Assembly: GCA_028679985.1 (NCBI GenBank)
Contig: JAJRAH010000015.1
Location: forward strand, 1-13,558
Reading direction: 5' to 3'
Source: Methanomassiliicoccales archaeon
GTDB lineage: Archaea; Thermoplasmatota; Thermoplasmata; Methanomassiliicoccales; JACIVX01
DNA: 13,558 bases
The notes beneath the pieces were generated by a model. The model was not told the origin of the DNA. It did no database searches and was given only the letters and a program-made list of their open reading frames with translations. This document shows positions 1-6,258 of this stretch, one piece after another (position 1 is the stretch's first letter; each line of letters begins with the position of its first letter). A program made the translations under genes and the position numbers.

Positions 1-2
1 CG

Positions 3-926
3 GCGCTTGGCTACGCCTCCTTCAGCATGATCGATATCGCGAGTGTCTCGCCGGGCTTCGGCGAGATCTTCCAGATCGCGGCATTTGGTGCGCTGTTCTT
101 CGCGTTCGGAGTCAAGATGCCTGTAGTGCCATTCCATACTTGGTTGCCGGATGCGCACGTCGAGGCGCCGACAGCTGGCAGCGTGCTGCTCGCGGGCCTG
201 CTTCTCAAGATGGGGTCGTACGGTCTGATCAGAGTCGCACTTCCGACGCTGCCGGACGGGGCCAGCGCACTCATGCCTCTGATGCTGGCGGTGGCGATAG
301 TCTCGATTCTTTACGGTGCGATTATTTGTCTGGCTCAGAAAGACTTGAAGAAGATGGTCGCCTTCTCCTCGATTAGCCACATGGGCATTGTACTTCTCGG
401 CATAGCCACCGCAAGCCAGTTGGGTATTGCTGCGGCGGTGTTCCAGATGTTCGCCCATGGACTCATAACCGCCGTCCTGTTCATGATGTGCGGCGTCGTC
501 CAGCACAAGACCGGCACGAGGGAGATACCGAAGCTAGGCGGGCTGGCGGCGAAAATGCCGATGGCAGCCACGTTCATGACGATAGGCTTTCTAGCTTCGC
601 TTGGGCTGCCCGGTATGGTCGGATTCGTCGCCGAGTTCTCGGTCTTCATCGCTACGTTCGATGCGTACAACTGGCTCCTTTTGTTGCCAATCGCCAGCGT
701 CGCCATCACTGCTGGCTATTATCTCTGGGCACTGCAGAGATCTATGTTCGGTCCAGTCACCGAGAAGATAGACACGAGCCATATCCATGACGTGAGCTGG
801 TACGAGGCCGCGCCGCTCGTCATCCTGTCTATCTTGATAATTCTATTCGGCTTGCTGCCGAACCTCGGTTTCGACTTCATAACGAACTCTGCCGGGCTCG
901 TGTCAGGTCTGTTGGGGGCTGGTTGA
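3..926 (+). CDS. nuoM: Complex I / Fpo-type proton-pump subunit M, C-terminal part (left-truncated)
   Basis: This is a membrane subunit of an NADH:quinone- or F420H2-dehydrogenase-type complex, one of the antiporter-like proton channels. The frame is open to the left edge, so the N-terminal part and true start lie outside; about 307 residues are visible. What identifies it is the family block with PFHTWLPDAHVEAPTAGS (around bases 130-180) and the following LLKMGSYGLIR, whose lysine (codon at 207) matches the channel lysine of NuoM. A second charged patch, KDLKKM, precedes AFSSISHMG (bases 340-386). The remainder is a series of hydrophobic helices. The stop TGA is directly followed by the nuoN ATG (TGAATG), so the two genes are surely co-transcribed. 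Whether the electron donor is NADH, F420H2 or ferredoxin cannot be told from this subunit. The C-terminus is complete. Confidence 0.95.
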   Translation, partial: ALGYASFSMIDIASVSPGFGEIFQIAAFGALFFAFGVKMPVVPFHTWLPDAHVEAPTAGSVLLAGLLLKMGSYGLIRVALPTLPDGASALMPLMLAVAIVSILYGAIICLAQKDLKKMVAFSSISHMGIVLLGIATASQLGIAAAVFQMFAHGLITAVLFMMCGVVQHKTGTREIPKLGGLAAKMPMAATFMTIGFLASLGLPGMVGFVAEFSVFIATFDAYNWLLLLPIASVAITAGYYLWALQRSMFGPVTEKIDTSHIHDVSWYEAAPLVILSILIILFGLLPNLGFDFITNSAGLVSGLLGAG

Positions 927-2375
927 ATGGTCGACTTCAGTCCGATTTACGCCGAGATCGTCCTCGTCGCCTTCGCGGTCGCGATACCAGCTGTCTACTA
1001 TCTCACGAAGTCAGATAGGGTCTTGTCTGCCGTATCGCTCGTCGGCATCGCTGCATCGATTGCTTTGGTGTTGTTGTTCTGGTTCGATGGATCTCAGCCT
1101 GTGACGCTCGAGGGAGGGCTTCTGCGTATGGATGCCTTCTCGGCGATATTCAAGCTCGTCTTCCTGTCTGTCGCATTCTACGTCGTGCTCGCATCCTCAC
1201 GATACGTCCAGGGTGAGCGGCATGTCGCCGAGTACTACACCCTGATTCTGATGGCAACGGTCGGCATGATGATCGTGGCCTCGTCGCTCGACCTGATCAC
1301 GTTGTTCATCGGGATCGAGCTCGCGAGCCTATCATCATACGCCCTGGTCGGCTTCAGGAAGAAGGACAAGAAAGGTGCCGAGGCAGCTACAAAGTACTTC
1401 ATAATCGGCGCGATATCGTCCGCGATCGCTCTCTATGGCATCTCTCTGCTGTATGGGATCGCGGGCAGCACACTTTTCACCGATATCGGAGCAGCGGTCG
1501 GCGGCATGAACGGCATGGACCCCGTGATATACCTCGCCCTGGGTCTGTTGATAGCGGGGTTCGGGTTCAAGGTCGCGATAGTCCCGTTCCACATGTGGGC
1601 GCCCGACGTGTACGAGGGAGCGCCCACGACGGTCACGTCGCTGTTGGCCGCGAGTTCGAAGAAGATGGGATTCGTGGCACTGTTCAAGGTCTTCTTGATA
1701 GGACTCATAGCGATCAGGGTTGAATGGCAGTTCGTAATCGCGATCGTGGCAGTCGCGACAATGACTCTCGGCAACGTGGTTGCCATCTCGCAGACCAATA
1801 TCAAGAGGATGCTCGCCTACTCGAGCATCGCTCAGGCGGGCTACATTCTGATAGTGCTTCCGATAGGGACCGAATACGCTCTCGCTGGCGGCATATTCCA
1901 TATCATCACGCATGCGTTCATGAAGGGAGGCGCATTCATGATAGTGGCGACGCTGTCGACAGTCGCGATCGGGGAGACATTGTCGGACTATAAGGGACTC
2001 GGAAAACGATCTCCGTTGATGGCCTTCTCGATGATGCTGCTTCTGTTTTCCTTGGCAGGACTTCCTCCCTTGGCTGGCTTCGCGAGCAAGTTCGTGTTGT
2101 TCTCGAGCGCGGTCGACGTCTCCGTTGCCCCGGTGGGCAACTGGGTTGTCTGGTTGGCCGTGGCGGGCGTATTGAACAGCGCACTGTCTCTGTACTATTA
2201 CGTTCGTGTGATCAAGTACATGTATGTCGAGAAAGGTCCGACCGAGAAGCTCAAGCTCCCCCGATCGATGGTCCTTGCCGTGCTTATCACGGTCATTGCC
2301 ACTATAGTGATCGGTCTCTATCCAGGGCCAGTGATAGATGCCTGCCAGCAAGCAGCAAGAGCGTTCTTCCCGTGA
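927..2375 (+). CDS. nuoN: Complex I / Fpo-type proton-pump subunit N
   Basis: This is a complete 482-residue antiporter-like membrane subunit, close to the usual NuoN/FpoN length. It is hydrophobic throughout, with roughly 13-14 predicted membrane segments. Family signatures are Glu131 in LFIGIELASLSSYALVGF (the conserved membrane glutamate), Lys215 in GFKVAIVPFHMWAPDVYEG, the paired lysines 245-246 in AASSKKMG, and the NIKRMLAYSSIAQAGY block near residues 291-306. These are the charged residues that form the proton path in this family. It starts at the ATG abutting the nuoM stop, with a G-run (GTTGGGGG) just upstream as a possible ribosome site. In complex I/Fpo operons M and N usually come last, and no further nuo gene follows here. 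The gene ends 13 bases before a convergent CBS gene. Quinone or methanophenazine is the expected acceptor of the whole complex; that is inferred from the family. Confidence 0.96.
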   Translation: MVDFSPIYAEIVLVAFAVAIPAVYYLTKSDRVLSAVSLVGIAASIALVLLFWFDGSQPVTLEGGLLRMDAFSAIFKLVFLSVAFYVVLASSRYVQGERHVAEYYTLILMATVGMMIVASSLDLITLFIGIELASLSSYALVGFRKKDKKGAEAATKYFIIGAISSAIALYGISLLYGIAGSTLFTDIGAAVGGMNGMDPVIYLALGLLIAGFGFKVAIVPFHMWAPDVYEGAPTTVTSLLAASSKKMGFVALFKVFLIGLIAIRVEWQFVIAIVAVATMTLGNVVAISQTNIKRMLAYSSIAQAGYILIVLPIGTEYALAGGIFHIITHAFMKGGAFMIVATLSTVAIGETLSDYKGLGKRSPLMAFSMMLLLFSLAGLPPLAGFASKFVLFSSAVDVSVAPVGNWVVWLAVAGVLNSALSLYYYVRVIKYMYVEKGPTEKLKLPRSMVLAVLITVIATIVIGLYPGPVIDACQQAARAFFP

Positions 2376-2380
2376 GAAGT

Positions 2381-2401
2381 CCGGACCGCTAGGTCTTCCG
2401 G
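2381..2401. terminator. Possible hairpin between convergent nuoN and CBS gene
   Basis: Between the two facing stops lies CCGGACC-GCTA-GG, then TCT as a bulge, then TCCGG. This can fold into a short imperfect stem with a four-base loop. It reaches into the last codons of the CBS gene. It may help end transcription on both strands, but there is no strong T-tract and archaeal termination rarely depends on hairpins, so this is weak. Confidence 0.25.
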
Positions 2402-2811
2402 CTTTCGACGTCTTCCCACGCTCTGAGCGCATCAAGGAACGAGATCGTCCCGACGAAGTCGCCCTTTGAGTCGATGACGAGTACCCTTGTGACACTCCCG
2501 ATAAGCATCAGTCTGATCGCGTCCACGACGAAACCGTCCTCATGTATCTGAACGCAGGGATTCTTCCCCACGAGGGTGCACGCACTCATGAATTCCTTGA
2601 CCTTCACCTTCGACGGATCCCTGTCTTCCACGATGATTCTCATCGTGTCCGCTGCGCTGATCGTCCCCAGTATCTCGCCGCCCTCTCTGACGACTATCCC
2701 GGCTTTCCTTGTCTTCAGCATCAGTCTCAATACATCCTCCAGCGTGGCCCCATAATCCACGGTGGGAGGATTCCGATCGACATAGTCCCGGACTCTCGCC
2801 TTTGCCTGCAT
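2389..2811 (-). CDS. Tandem CBS-domain protein
   Basis: This 140-residue protein consists of little more than two CBS domains (a Bateman module), at about residues 5-65 and 75-135. The first shows the pattern NPPTVDYGATLEDVLRLM followed by AGIVVREGGEILGTIS; the second shows CVQIHEDGFVVDAIRLM followed by VTRVLVIDSKGDFVGTIS. CBS pairs bind adenine nucleotides or S-adenosylmethionine and act as energy or ligand sensors. With no attached catalytic or DNA-binding domain, its partner is unknown. The ATG at 2811 is chosen because a good TATA box ends about 30 bases upstream, which puts the transcript start roughly 9 bases before it. It is a separate transcript convergent with nuoN. It is unrelated in architecture to the XRE-CBS protein at 8634-9272, apart from the shared domain. 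Confidence 0.9.
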   Translation of the reverse strand: MQAKARVRDYVDRNPPTVDYGATLEDVLRLMLKTRKAGIVVREGGEILGTISAADTMRIIVEDRDPSKVKVKEFMSACTLVGKNPCVQIHEDGFVVDAIRLMLIGSVTRVLVIDSKGDFVGTISFLDALRAWEDVESRKT

Positions 2812-2840
2812 GCGAATCGCCCACTTATTCTTGCACCGGG

Positions 2841-2854
2841 AATATAACCTTTTC
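2841..2854 (-). promoter_or_regulatory. TATA/BRE promoter of the CBS gene
   Basis: On the minus strand the sequence reads AAAAGGTTATATT. This is a purine-rich BRE-like half followed by a TATA core, about 33 bases before the ATG at 2811. It predicts a very short 5' leader (about 9 bases), common in archaea. Confidence 0.65.
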
Positions 2855-2969
2855 AGGAGAAGTCGTCCTGACGTCGTTACATGGGTTTGTCGTCTCCGGT
2901 TCCAAGTGACCGATCATCTAGTTCCGCAATACTCATTCCAGTCTTCACGGCCAAGGGTGTTTGGGAACA

Positions 2970-2980
2970 ATGATTAAGTA
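2970..2980 (+). promoter_or_regulatory. TATA-like promoter of the polyprenyl synthase gene
   Basis: ATGATTAAGTA lies with its core centred about 29 bases before the ATG at 3005, giving an essentially leaderless transcript. No Shine-Dalgarno is visible before that ATG, which fits. The rest of the 190-base divergent region (2812-3004) shows no ORF, repeat or stable hairpin that I can support. Confidence 0.5.
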
Positions 2981-3004
2981 GAGAATCGACATTACGAAAA
3001 AACT

Positions 3005-3970
3005 ATGTCCATCCGCTGGGAGTCATCGATTCATAGGGAACTCGAGATGGTCGAGGAGGAGATTCGGCGTAGCGTTGTCTCTCAGCAGGAACTTCTCACT
3101 GAAATATCGATGCATGTTATCAGCTCCGGGGGCAAGAGGATTCGTCCGGGTGTCGTGATCCTCGCTTTCAGAGCGGTAGGCGGATCCGACGCTTCGAAAG
3201 TGATCGGGTTGGCCGCCGCATTCGAACTCATTCACAGCGCAACGCTCATTCACGACGATATTAACGATGGCGGGAAGATGAGGAGAGGAAAGGAATCCGC
3301 TTTCAGGAAGTTCGGTGTTCAGAGAGCACTGGTAGCTGGCGATTTTCTCTTCGTGAAGGGCTTCCAACTTGGCGGACCGCAGAATCCGAGAGTCGTCGAT
3401 TATCTGGCCGATGCGTGCACGCGATTGGCGGAGAGTGAGATTCTCCAGGGGCGCCATCTGAGGGACCCGGGGATATCGATCGAGGACTACCTGAAGATCA
3501 TTGAAGGCAAGACGGCAAGGGCGATCGAGGCCGGCGCCAAGGCGGGTGCCTTCATCGGCGGCGGGACATCGGAACAAGTGGAATCGTTGGGCGGTTACGC
3601 GTTGAACCTCGGAATGGCATTTCAAGTGACTGACGATATCCTTGACATAATAGGGAGTGAGGCCACGCTCGGCAAGCCGAAGGGAATGGATTTCCTCGAT
3701 GGCACGCCTACGCTGCCGTTGATACTTGCGATGAATGACGGAGTCGACCGCAGGCGGATATCCACGCTATTCAGGAAGAAGAAGAAAACGTCAGCGGAGG
3801 TCAGGGAGGCGCTTCGCCTCCTGGCCCGATCAGACGCGGTTGAGAGTGCAAGAACCCTCGCCCGTGATTTCTCCGAGAAGGCGATTCAACGGCTCGAACC
3901 CGTGGCAGCGTCTCCATACAAGGACTCTCTCAAGACACTTGCAAAGGCTGTAGTCGAGAGGGACTCGTAG
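3005..3970 (+). CDS. Polyprenyl diphosphate synthase (trans-isoprenyl, possibly long-chain)
   Basis: This 321-residue enzyme adds isopentenyl diphosphate units head-to-tail to an allylic primer. Motifs seen are GKRIRP (43-48), the first Asp-rich motif DDIND at 84-88 followed by MRRG, KT at 169-170, FQ at 206-207 and the second Asp-rich motif DDILD at 210-214. The fifth residue before the first Asp motif is Ala79 (context HSATLIHDD). Short-chain archaeal GGPP synthases tend to carry an aromatic residue there, whereas long-chain enzymes such as bacterial IspB have the same ATLLHDD arrangement. The product may thus be longer than C20, although GGPP for membrane lipids remains possible. One odd point: the usual Lys in the late DxxxGKxTLP motif is Thr (DGTPTLP, about 232-238). 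It begins a two-gene unit with the reductase 26 bases downstream and lies after the proton-pump genes, which suggests quinone or lipid side-chain supply. Confidence 0.93.
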   Translation: MSIRWESSIHRELEMVEEEIRRSVVSQQELLTEISMHVISSGGKRIRPGVVILAFRAVGGSDASKVIGLAAAFELIHSATLIHDDINDGGKMRRGKESAFRKFGVQRALVAGDFLFVKGFQLGGPQNPRVVDYLADACTRLAESEILQGRHLRDPGISIEDYLKIIEGKTARAIEAGAKAGAFIGGGTSEQVESLGGYALNLGMAFQVTDDILDIIGSEATLGKPKGMDFLDGTPTLPLILAMNDGVDRRRISTLFRKKKKTSAEVREALRLLARSDAVESARTLARDFSEKAIQRLEPVAASPYKDSLKTLAKAVVERDS

Positions 3971-3996
3971 TGTCCGCAATTCGGTAAGGGGCTATC

Positions 3997-5088
3997 ATGT
4001 CCGCGAATCCTGACAGTGCCGATATCGTTGTAGTAGGAGCGGGTCCTGCTGGTTGTACCGCGGCTGAGCATGCTGCCCTCGGCGGTGCGGAAGTTCTCTT
4101 GTTGGAGCGCAAGGCTGAGATCGGGGTTCCGGTCGCTTGCGGAGAGTTCCTCCCCTCGGTCGATGAAATCAAGAGCATCTTTCCTCGTGCCAGAGATATC
4201 GAAACGCTGTTCGACATACCTACCGACCTCGTCTCTCTGAAGATTGACAGGATGAGGCTCTACTCCCCGGGAATGCGACTCTTCGAGATCCCGTTTGACG
4301 GATACACGACCGACCGCGACCGCTTTGACAAACACCTAGCCTCGAGGGCTGTGAAGGCAGGGGCGAGAATCGCCACCGGATGCACATTCCTTACCGTCGA
4401 CGACGGAGTAGTGGTTACTTCGTCAGGAAGGATCAGAGCCAAGGTGATAATCGGCGCAGACGGGCCGCTTTCGAGGGTGGCAGCATCTCTCGGTCTTCCG
4501 AAGAACAGGAGCCTGTATCCGGCGGTGACAGCCCAGTCGAATGGCGATTTCGAACCGATTCCCGAGATGTACTTCGGGAACGCTGCTCCGGGGGGATACG
4601 CCTGGATCATCCCAAAGAAGAGGGGGGCCAATGTCGGAGCCGGAGTCTCTCCGAGATTCGCGAAGCGGAAGATTGGTGACTATCTCAAGCGATTCGTAGA
4701 GTGGAAGGGGCTGAATATAAGCAAGCCAGTTGGGAAATACGTCCCCATGTCCGGACCCGTTGCCAAGACGGTCGCAAGAAACGGACTCATCGTCGGGGAC
4801 GCGGCGGGACATGTGATGGCGGTCAACGGCGGCGGGATCCCCATTGCCATCGTGTGCGGGAGGATTGCCGGCGAGACGGCAGCGCTCCACGTGTCGAAGG
4901 GCTTGTCTCTTGAGACTTACGAGAGGCTCTGGCGGGATCAGGTTGAGAGACCTTTGAGAACTGCAGTAAGAACGGAAGCACTAGCGTCGTTGTGTTTCGG
5001 GAGCCAGTGGCGTCTCGGGGCAGCGATGAGGGTACTTGGAAAGAGGCGAATCGGCAACATCATCAGGTGCAGGTCCATTCTCCCCTGA
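3997..5088 (+). CDS. Geranylgeranyl reductase family flavoprotein
   Basis: This 363-residue FAD enzyme saturates double bonds of isoprenoid chains, either in archaeal di-geranylgeranyl lipids or in quinone-type side chains. The N-terminal dinucleotide fold shows VVGAGPAGCTAAEHA (12-26) and ends in the acidic LLLER (35-39). Cys48 in VACGEFLP matches the conserved cysteine of the family. YTTDRDRFDKHLA (103-115) is the typical substrate/FAD-binding stretch. GGYAWIIPK (199-207) matches the YxWxFP-like motif, and GLIVGDAAGHV (263-273) is the second FAD motif. The length is normal for the family. The start ATG at 3997 is preceded by GGTAAGGGG, a modest ribosome site. It sits 26 bases after the polyprenyl synthase gene, so synthase and reductase probably act on the same product. 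The exact substrate is unknown from sequence. Confidence 0.93.
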   Translation: MSANPDSADIVVVGAGPAGCTAAEHAALGGAEVLLLERKAEIGVPVACGEFLPSVDEIKSIFPRARDIETLFDIPTDLVSLKIDRMRLYSPGMRLFEIPFDGYTTDRDRFDKHLASRAVKAGARIATGCTFLTVDDGVVVTSSGRIRAKVIIGADGPLSRVAASLGLPKNRSLYPAVTAQSNGDFEPIPEMYFGNAAPGGYAWIIPKKRGANVGAGVSPRFAKRKIGDYLKRFVEWKGLNISKPVGKYVPMSGPVAKTVARNGLIVGDAAGHVMAVNGGGIPIAIVCGRIAGETAALHVSKGLSLETYERLWRDQVERPLRTAVRTEALASLCFGSQWRLGAAMRVLGKRRIGNIIRCRSILP

Positions 5089-5090
5089 GT

Positions 5091-5125
5091 CGGGCGTCCG
5101 TCTATGTATCATCTAGTCACGCCCG
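5091..5125 (+). terminator. GC-rich stem-loop just after the reductase gene
   Basis: A perfect 7-bp inverted repeat, CGGGCGT (5091-5097) and ACGCCCG (5119-5125), with a 21-base loop begins two bases after the stop codon at 5086-5088. It is followed by the mildly T-rich TATTCATTCG. The position suggests a 3' end or transcript-stabilising hairpin for the isoprenoid unit. Confidence 0.35.
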
Positions 5126-5163
5126 TATTCATTCGTTGAAATGTCTAGGAGAGTCGCGCATGG

Positions 5164-5173
5164 TCTAAATATC
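5164..5173 (+). promoter_or_regulatory. TATA-like box before the 62-residue ORF
   Basis: TCTAAATATC is centred about 53 bases before the ATG at 5222, predicting a leader of about 28 bases. No Shine-Dalgarno is visible in that leader. Confidence 0.35.
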
Positions 5174-5221
5174 GTACACAAGATAGGATTACTTGTAGTC
5201 ATTTGTGCATAAACCGTCGCG

Positions 5222-5410
5222 ATGACATCAACAAATACTGAGAGAACCTGTCAGTCGTGTCCCGTTTCGGCATCAATTCAGCCAACGGTTTCTGTGCGCC
5301 CGGTCTACGAGAAACCGGCCGAGATACTGACCGTTCCGTTCGATTCCGCGTGGACCTACTTGTCGTTGGAAGAAGCCGATTACCTGGAGAGGCTGCGCAA
5401 GAGCACGTAA
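5222..5410 (+). CDS. Small protein of unknown function (62 aa)
   Basis: I do not recognise this protein. It has 62 residues, a single CxxC (Cys10, Cys13) near the N-terminus, a Pro/Val-rich middle, and a C-terminal segment TYLSLEEADYLERLRKST that looks helical. Codons in the second half (CTG GAG AGG CTG CGC AAG AGC) resemble those of the neighbouring genes, which argues for real coding. A TATA-like box lies about 53 bases upstream. It is convergent with nob1, with 32 bases between the stops. No family, signal peptide or membrane segment is evident. It could still be a chance ORF. Confidence 0.5.
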   Translation: MTSTNTERTCQSCPVSASIQPTVSVRPVYEKPAEILTVPFDSAWTYLSLEEADYLERLRKST

Positions 5411-5435
5411 GACCTGCGATTGCCGCGCCAGACAT

Positions 5436-5461
5436 CTCAGATCTATTTTCTAGATCTTGAG
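5436..5461. terminator. Hairpin at convergent 3' ends (possible bidirectional terminator)
   Basis: CTCAGATCTA (5436-5445), loop TTTTC, then TAGATCTTGAG (5451-5461) form a 10-bp stem with one bulged base. It covers the stop codon and last codons of nob1 and lies 25 bases after the stop of the 62-residue ORF. It could serve transcripts from both sides. Confidence 0.4.
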
Positions 5462-5910
5462 GTTCTTAGATGGCTGCCGCAGACCGGACACTCGCCGTAT
5501 TCTTTCTCCCAGATTCTCCCGCATCCAGTGCATCTCAGTTTCCACTTCACCAGCTTCTTGATTCCTTTCTGTCCGACTGCCCTGTACTCGATTTTCAAGT
5601 ACTTCGCCAAGTTCTGTATCGAATAGTCATCGGTCAAGAGGATCGCATTGAGTTCCAGGGCAAGGGCGAGTATTTCCATGTCCGTACGGGAGAGCCTTGT
5701 GAGATCTCCGGTCCTCTCCGCCGCATCGCTCACTCGTTCAAACGACCCCGCACTGGGATGGGAAATCTTCAACGCATGTTCCCAGTATCCGAGCCTTTGG
5801 TCTCCGTACTTCTCCAGCTCCGCCACGACGCTGGGAGTCGTGTGGACCTCCGCATCCGGAGGGAGATCCTGCATCGAGAAGAGTGCCGATGTGTCGAGAA
5901 CGAACCTCAC
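5443..5910 (-). CDS. nob1: Nob1-type endonuclease (PIN domain plus zinc ribbon)
   Basis: Nob1 cleaves the 3' end of 16S/18S rRNA precursor late in small-subunit assembly. From the chosen start the protein has 155 residues, the normal archaeal size. The PIN domain spans about 1-110, with acidic residues Asp6 (VLDTSALF), Glu31 (VVAEL), Asp77 (LSRTDMEIL) and Asp94/95 (LLTDDYS) forming the metal site. The C-terminal zinc ribbon uses Cys127, Cys130, Cys141 and Cys144. The frame is open up to a GTG at 6003, but the residues before MRFVLDTS do not fit the fold. The GTG at 5910 sits about 30 bases after an AATAGTTTT box, so an almost leaderless start there is preferred; TTG at 5919 is an alternative. 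PIN toxins lack this zinc ribbon, which argues against a toxin-antitoxin role. Confidence 0.92.
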   Translation of the reverse strand: MRFVLDTSALFSMQDLPPDAEVHTTPSVVAELEKYGDQRLGYWEHALKISHPSAGSFERVSDAAERTGDLTRLSRTDMEILALALELNAILLTDDYSIQNLAKYLKIEYRAVGQKGIKKLVKWKLRCTGCGRIWEKEYGECPVCGSHLRTSRSRK

Positions 5911-5935
5911 GGCTAGCAATCGGCGGCTCTGGCAA

Positions 5936-5947
5936 AAAACTATTCCT
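5936..5947 (-). promoter_or_regulatory. Candidate nob1 promoter
   Basis: The minus strand reads AAGGAATAGTTTT, an AT-rich box with purine-rich upstream bases, centred about 30 bases before the GTG at 5910. It supports that start. A second AT-rich box further upstream (5971-5980) is shared with the divergent gene and would give a leader of about 40 bases. Confidence 0.4.
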
Positions 5948-5970
5948 TCCCATGCAGGTCTCGGGTTATG

Positions 5971-5980
5971 ATTAAATACG
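5971..5980 (+). promoter_or_regulatory. TATA promoter of the 84-residue gene
   Basis: ATTAAATACG is centred about 29 bases before the ATG at 6004, so the transcript should be leaderless or nearly so. The region 5911-6003 is the divergent promoter region with nob1. Confidence 0.55.
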
Positions 5981-6003
5981 CCCTTTCCAATCCGCAGTAA
6001 CAC

Positions 6004-6258
6004 ATGAAGGACATAAAGGTTGACAGGGAGGTCATAGATCTTATCAAGAAGAACGGGAAAGACTACAGAGTCTCAACCTCCTGTTACGGCCCCGTGATAC
6101 TCCCGATCGAAATGAAGGCTCCGAAGGAGACGGACATAAGGATTCCGATCGGAGACAACACTCTTTATGTCTCTATCGTCCAGGCGAAATATGTCGACCG
6201 AATCACGAAGTCGATGTTCTATGACTCTGCTTTCCGGAAGAAGTGCTCTCTTTTCTAG
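6004..6258 (+). CDS. Conserved-looking protein of unknown function (84 aa)
   Basis: I cannot assign a family. The 84 residues look like a compact, mostly beta protein: a charged helix (KVDREVIDLIKKNGKDY), then STSCYGPVILPIEMKAPKETD, IRIPIGDNTLYVSIVQA and a short C-terminal helix. There are two cysteines (27 and 81), no signal peptide and no membrane segment. Codon use matches its neighbours, and a good TATA box sits at the leaderless distance, so it is very likely expressed. It is divergent from nob1 and its stop overlaps the stop of the facing thiI-like gene inside one CTAG. The context of RNA-modification and rRNA-maturation genes hints at a role in RNA biology, but this is only inference. 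Confidence 0.8.
   Translation: MKDIKVDREVIDLIKKNGKDYRVSTSCYGPVILPIEMKAPKETDIRIPIGDNTLYVSIVQAKYVDRITKSMFYDSAFRKKCSLF

Noticed and set aside
1335..2495. A 386-codon open frame on the minus strand inside nuoN and the CBS gene
   Set aside because: It is antisense to a clear, conserved nuoN. Its translation is rich in Arg, His and Glu with no fold pattern, as expected for a shadow of GC-rich coding.
2389..2811. The tandem-CBS protein as part of the proton-pump operon
   Set aside because: It is on the opposite strand with its own promoter; only the 3' ends meet.
5443..6003. PIN-domain protein next to small ORFs as a toxin-antitoxin pair
   Set aside because: The PIN protein carries a C-terminal four-cysteine zinc ribbon and the Nob1 length and motifs, so it is rRNA-processing Nob1. 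The neighbouring small ORFs are convergent or divergent, not co-directional antitoxins.
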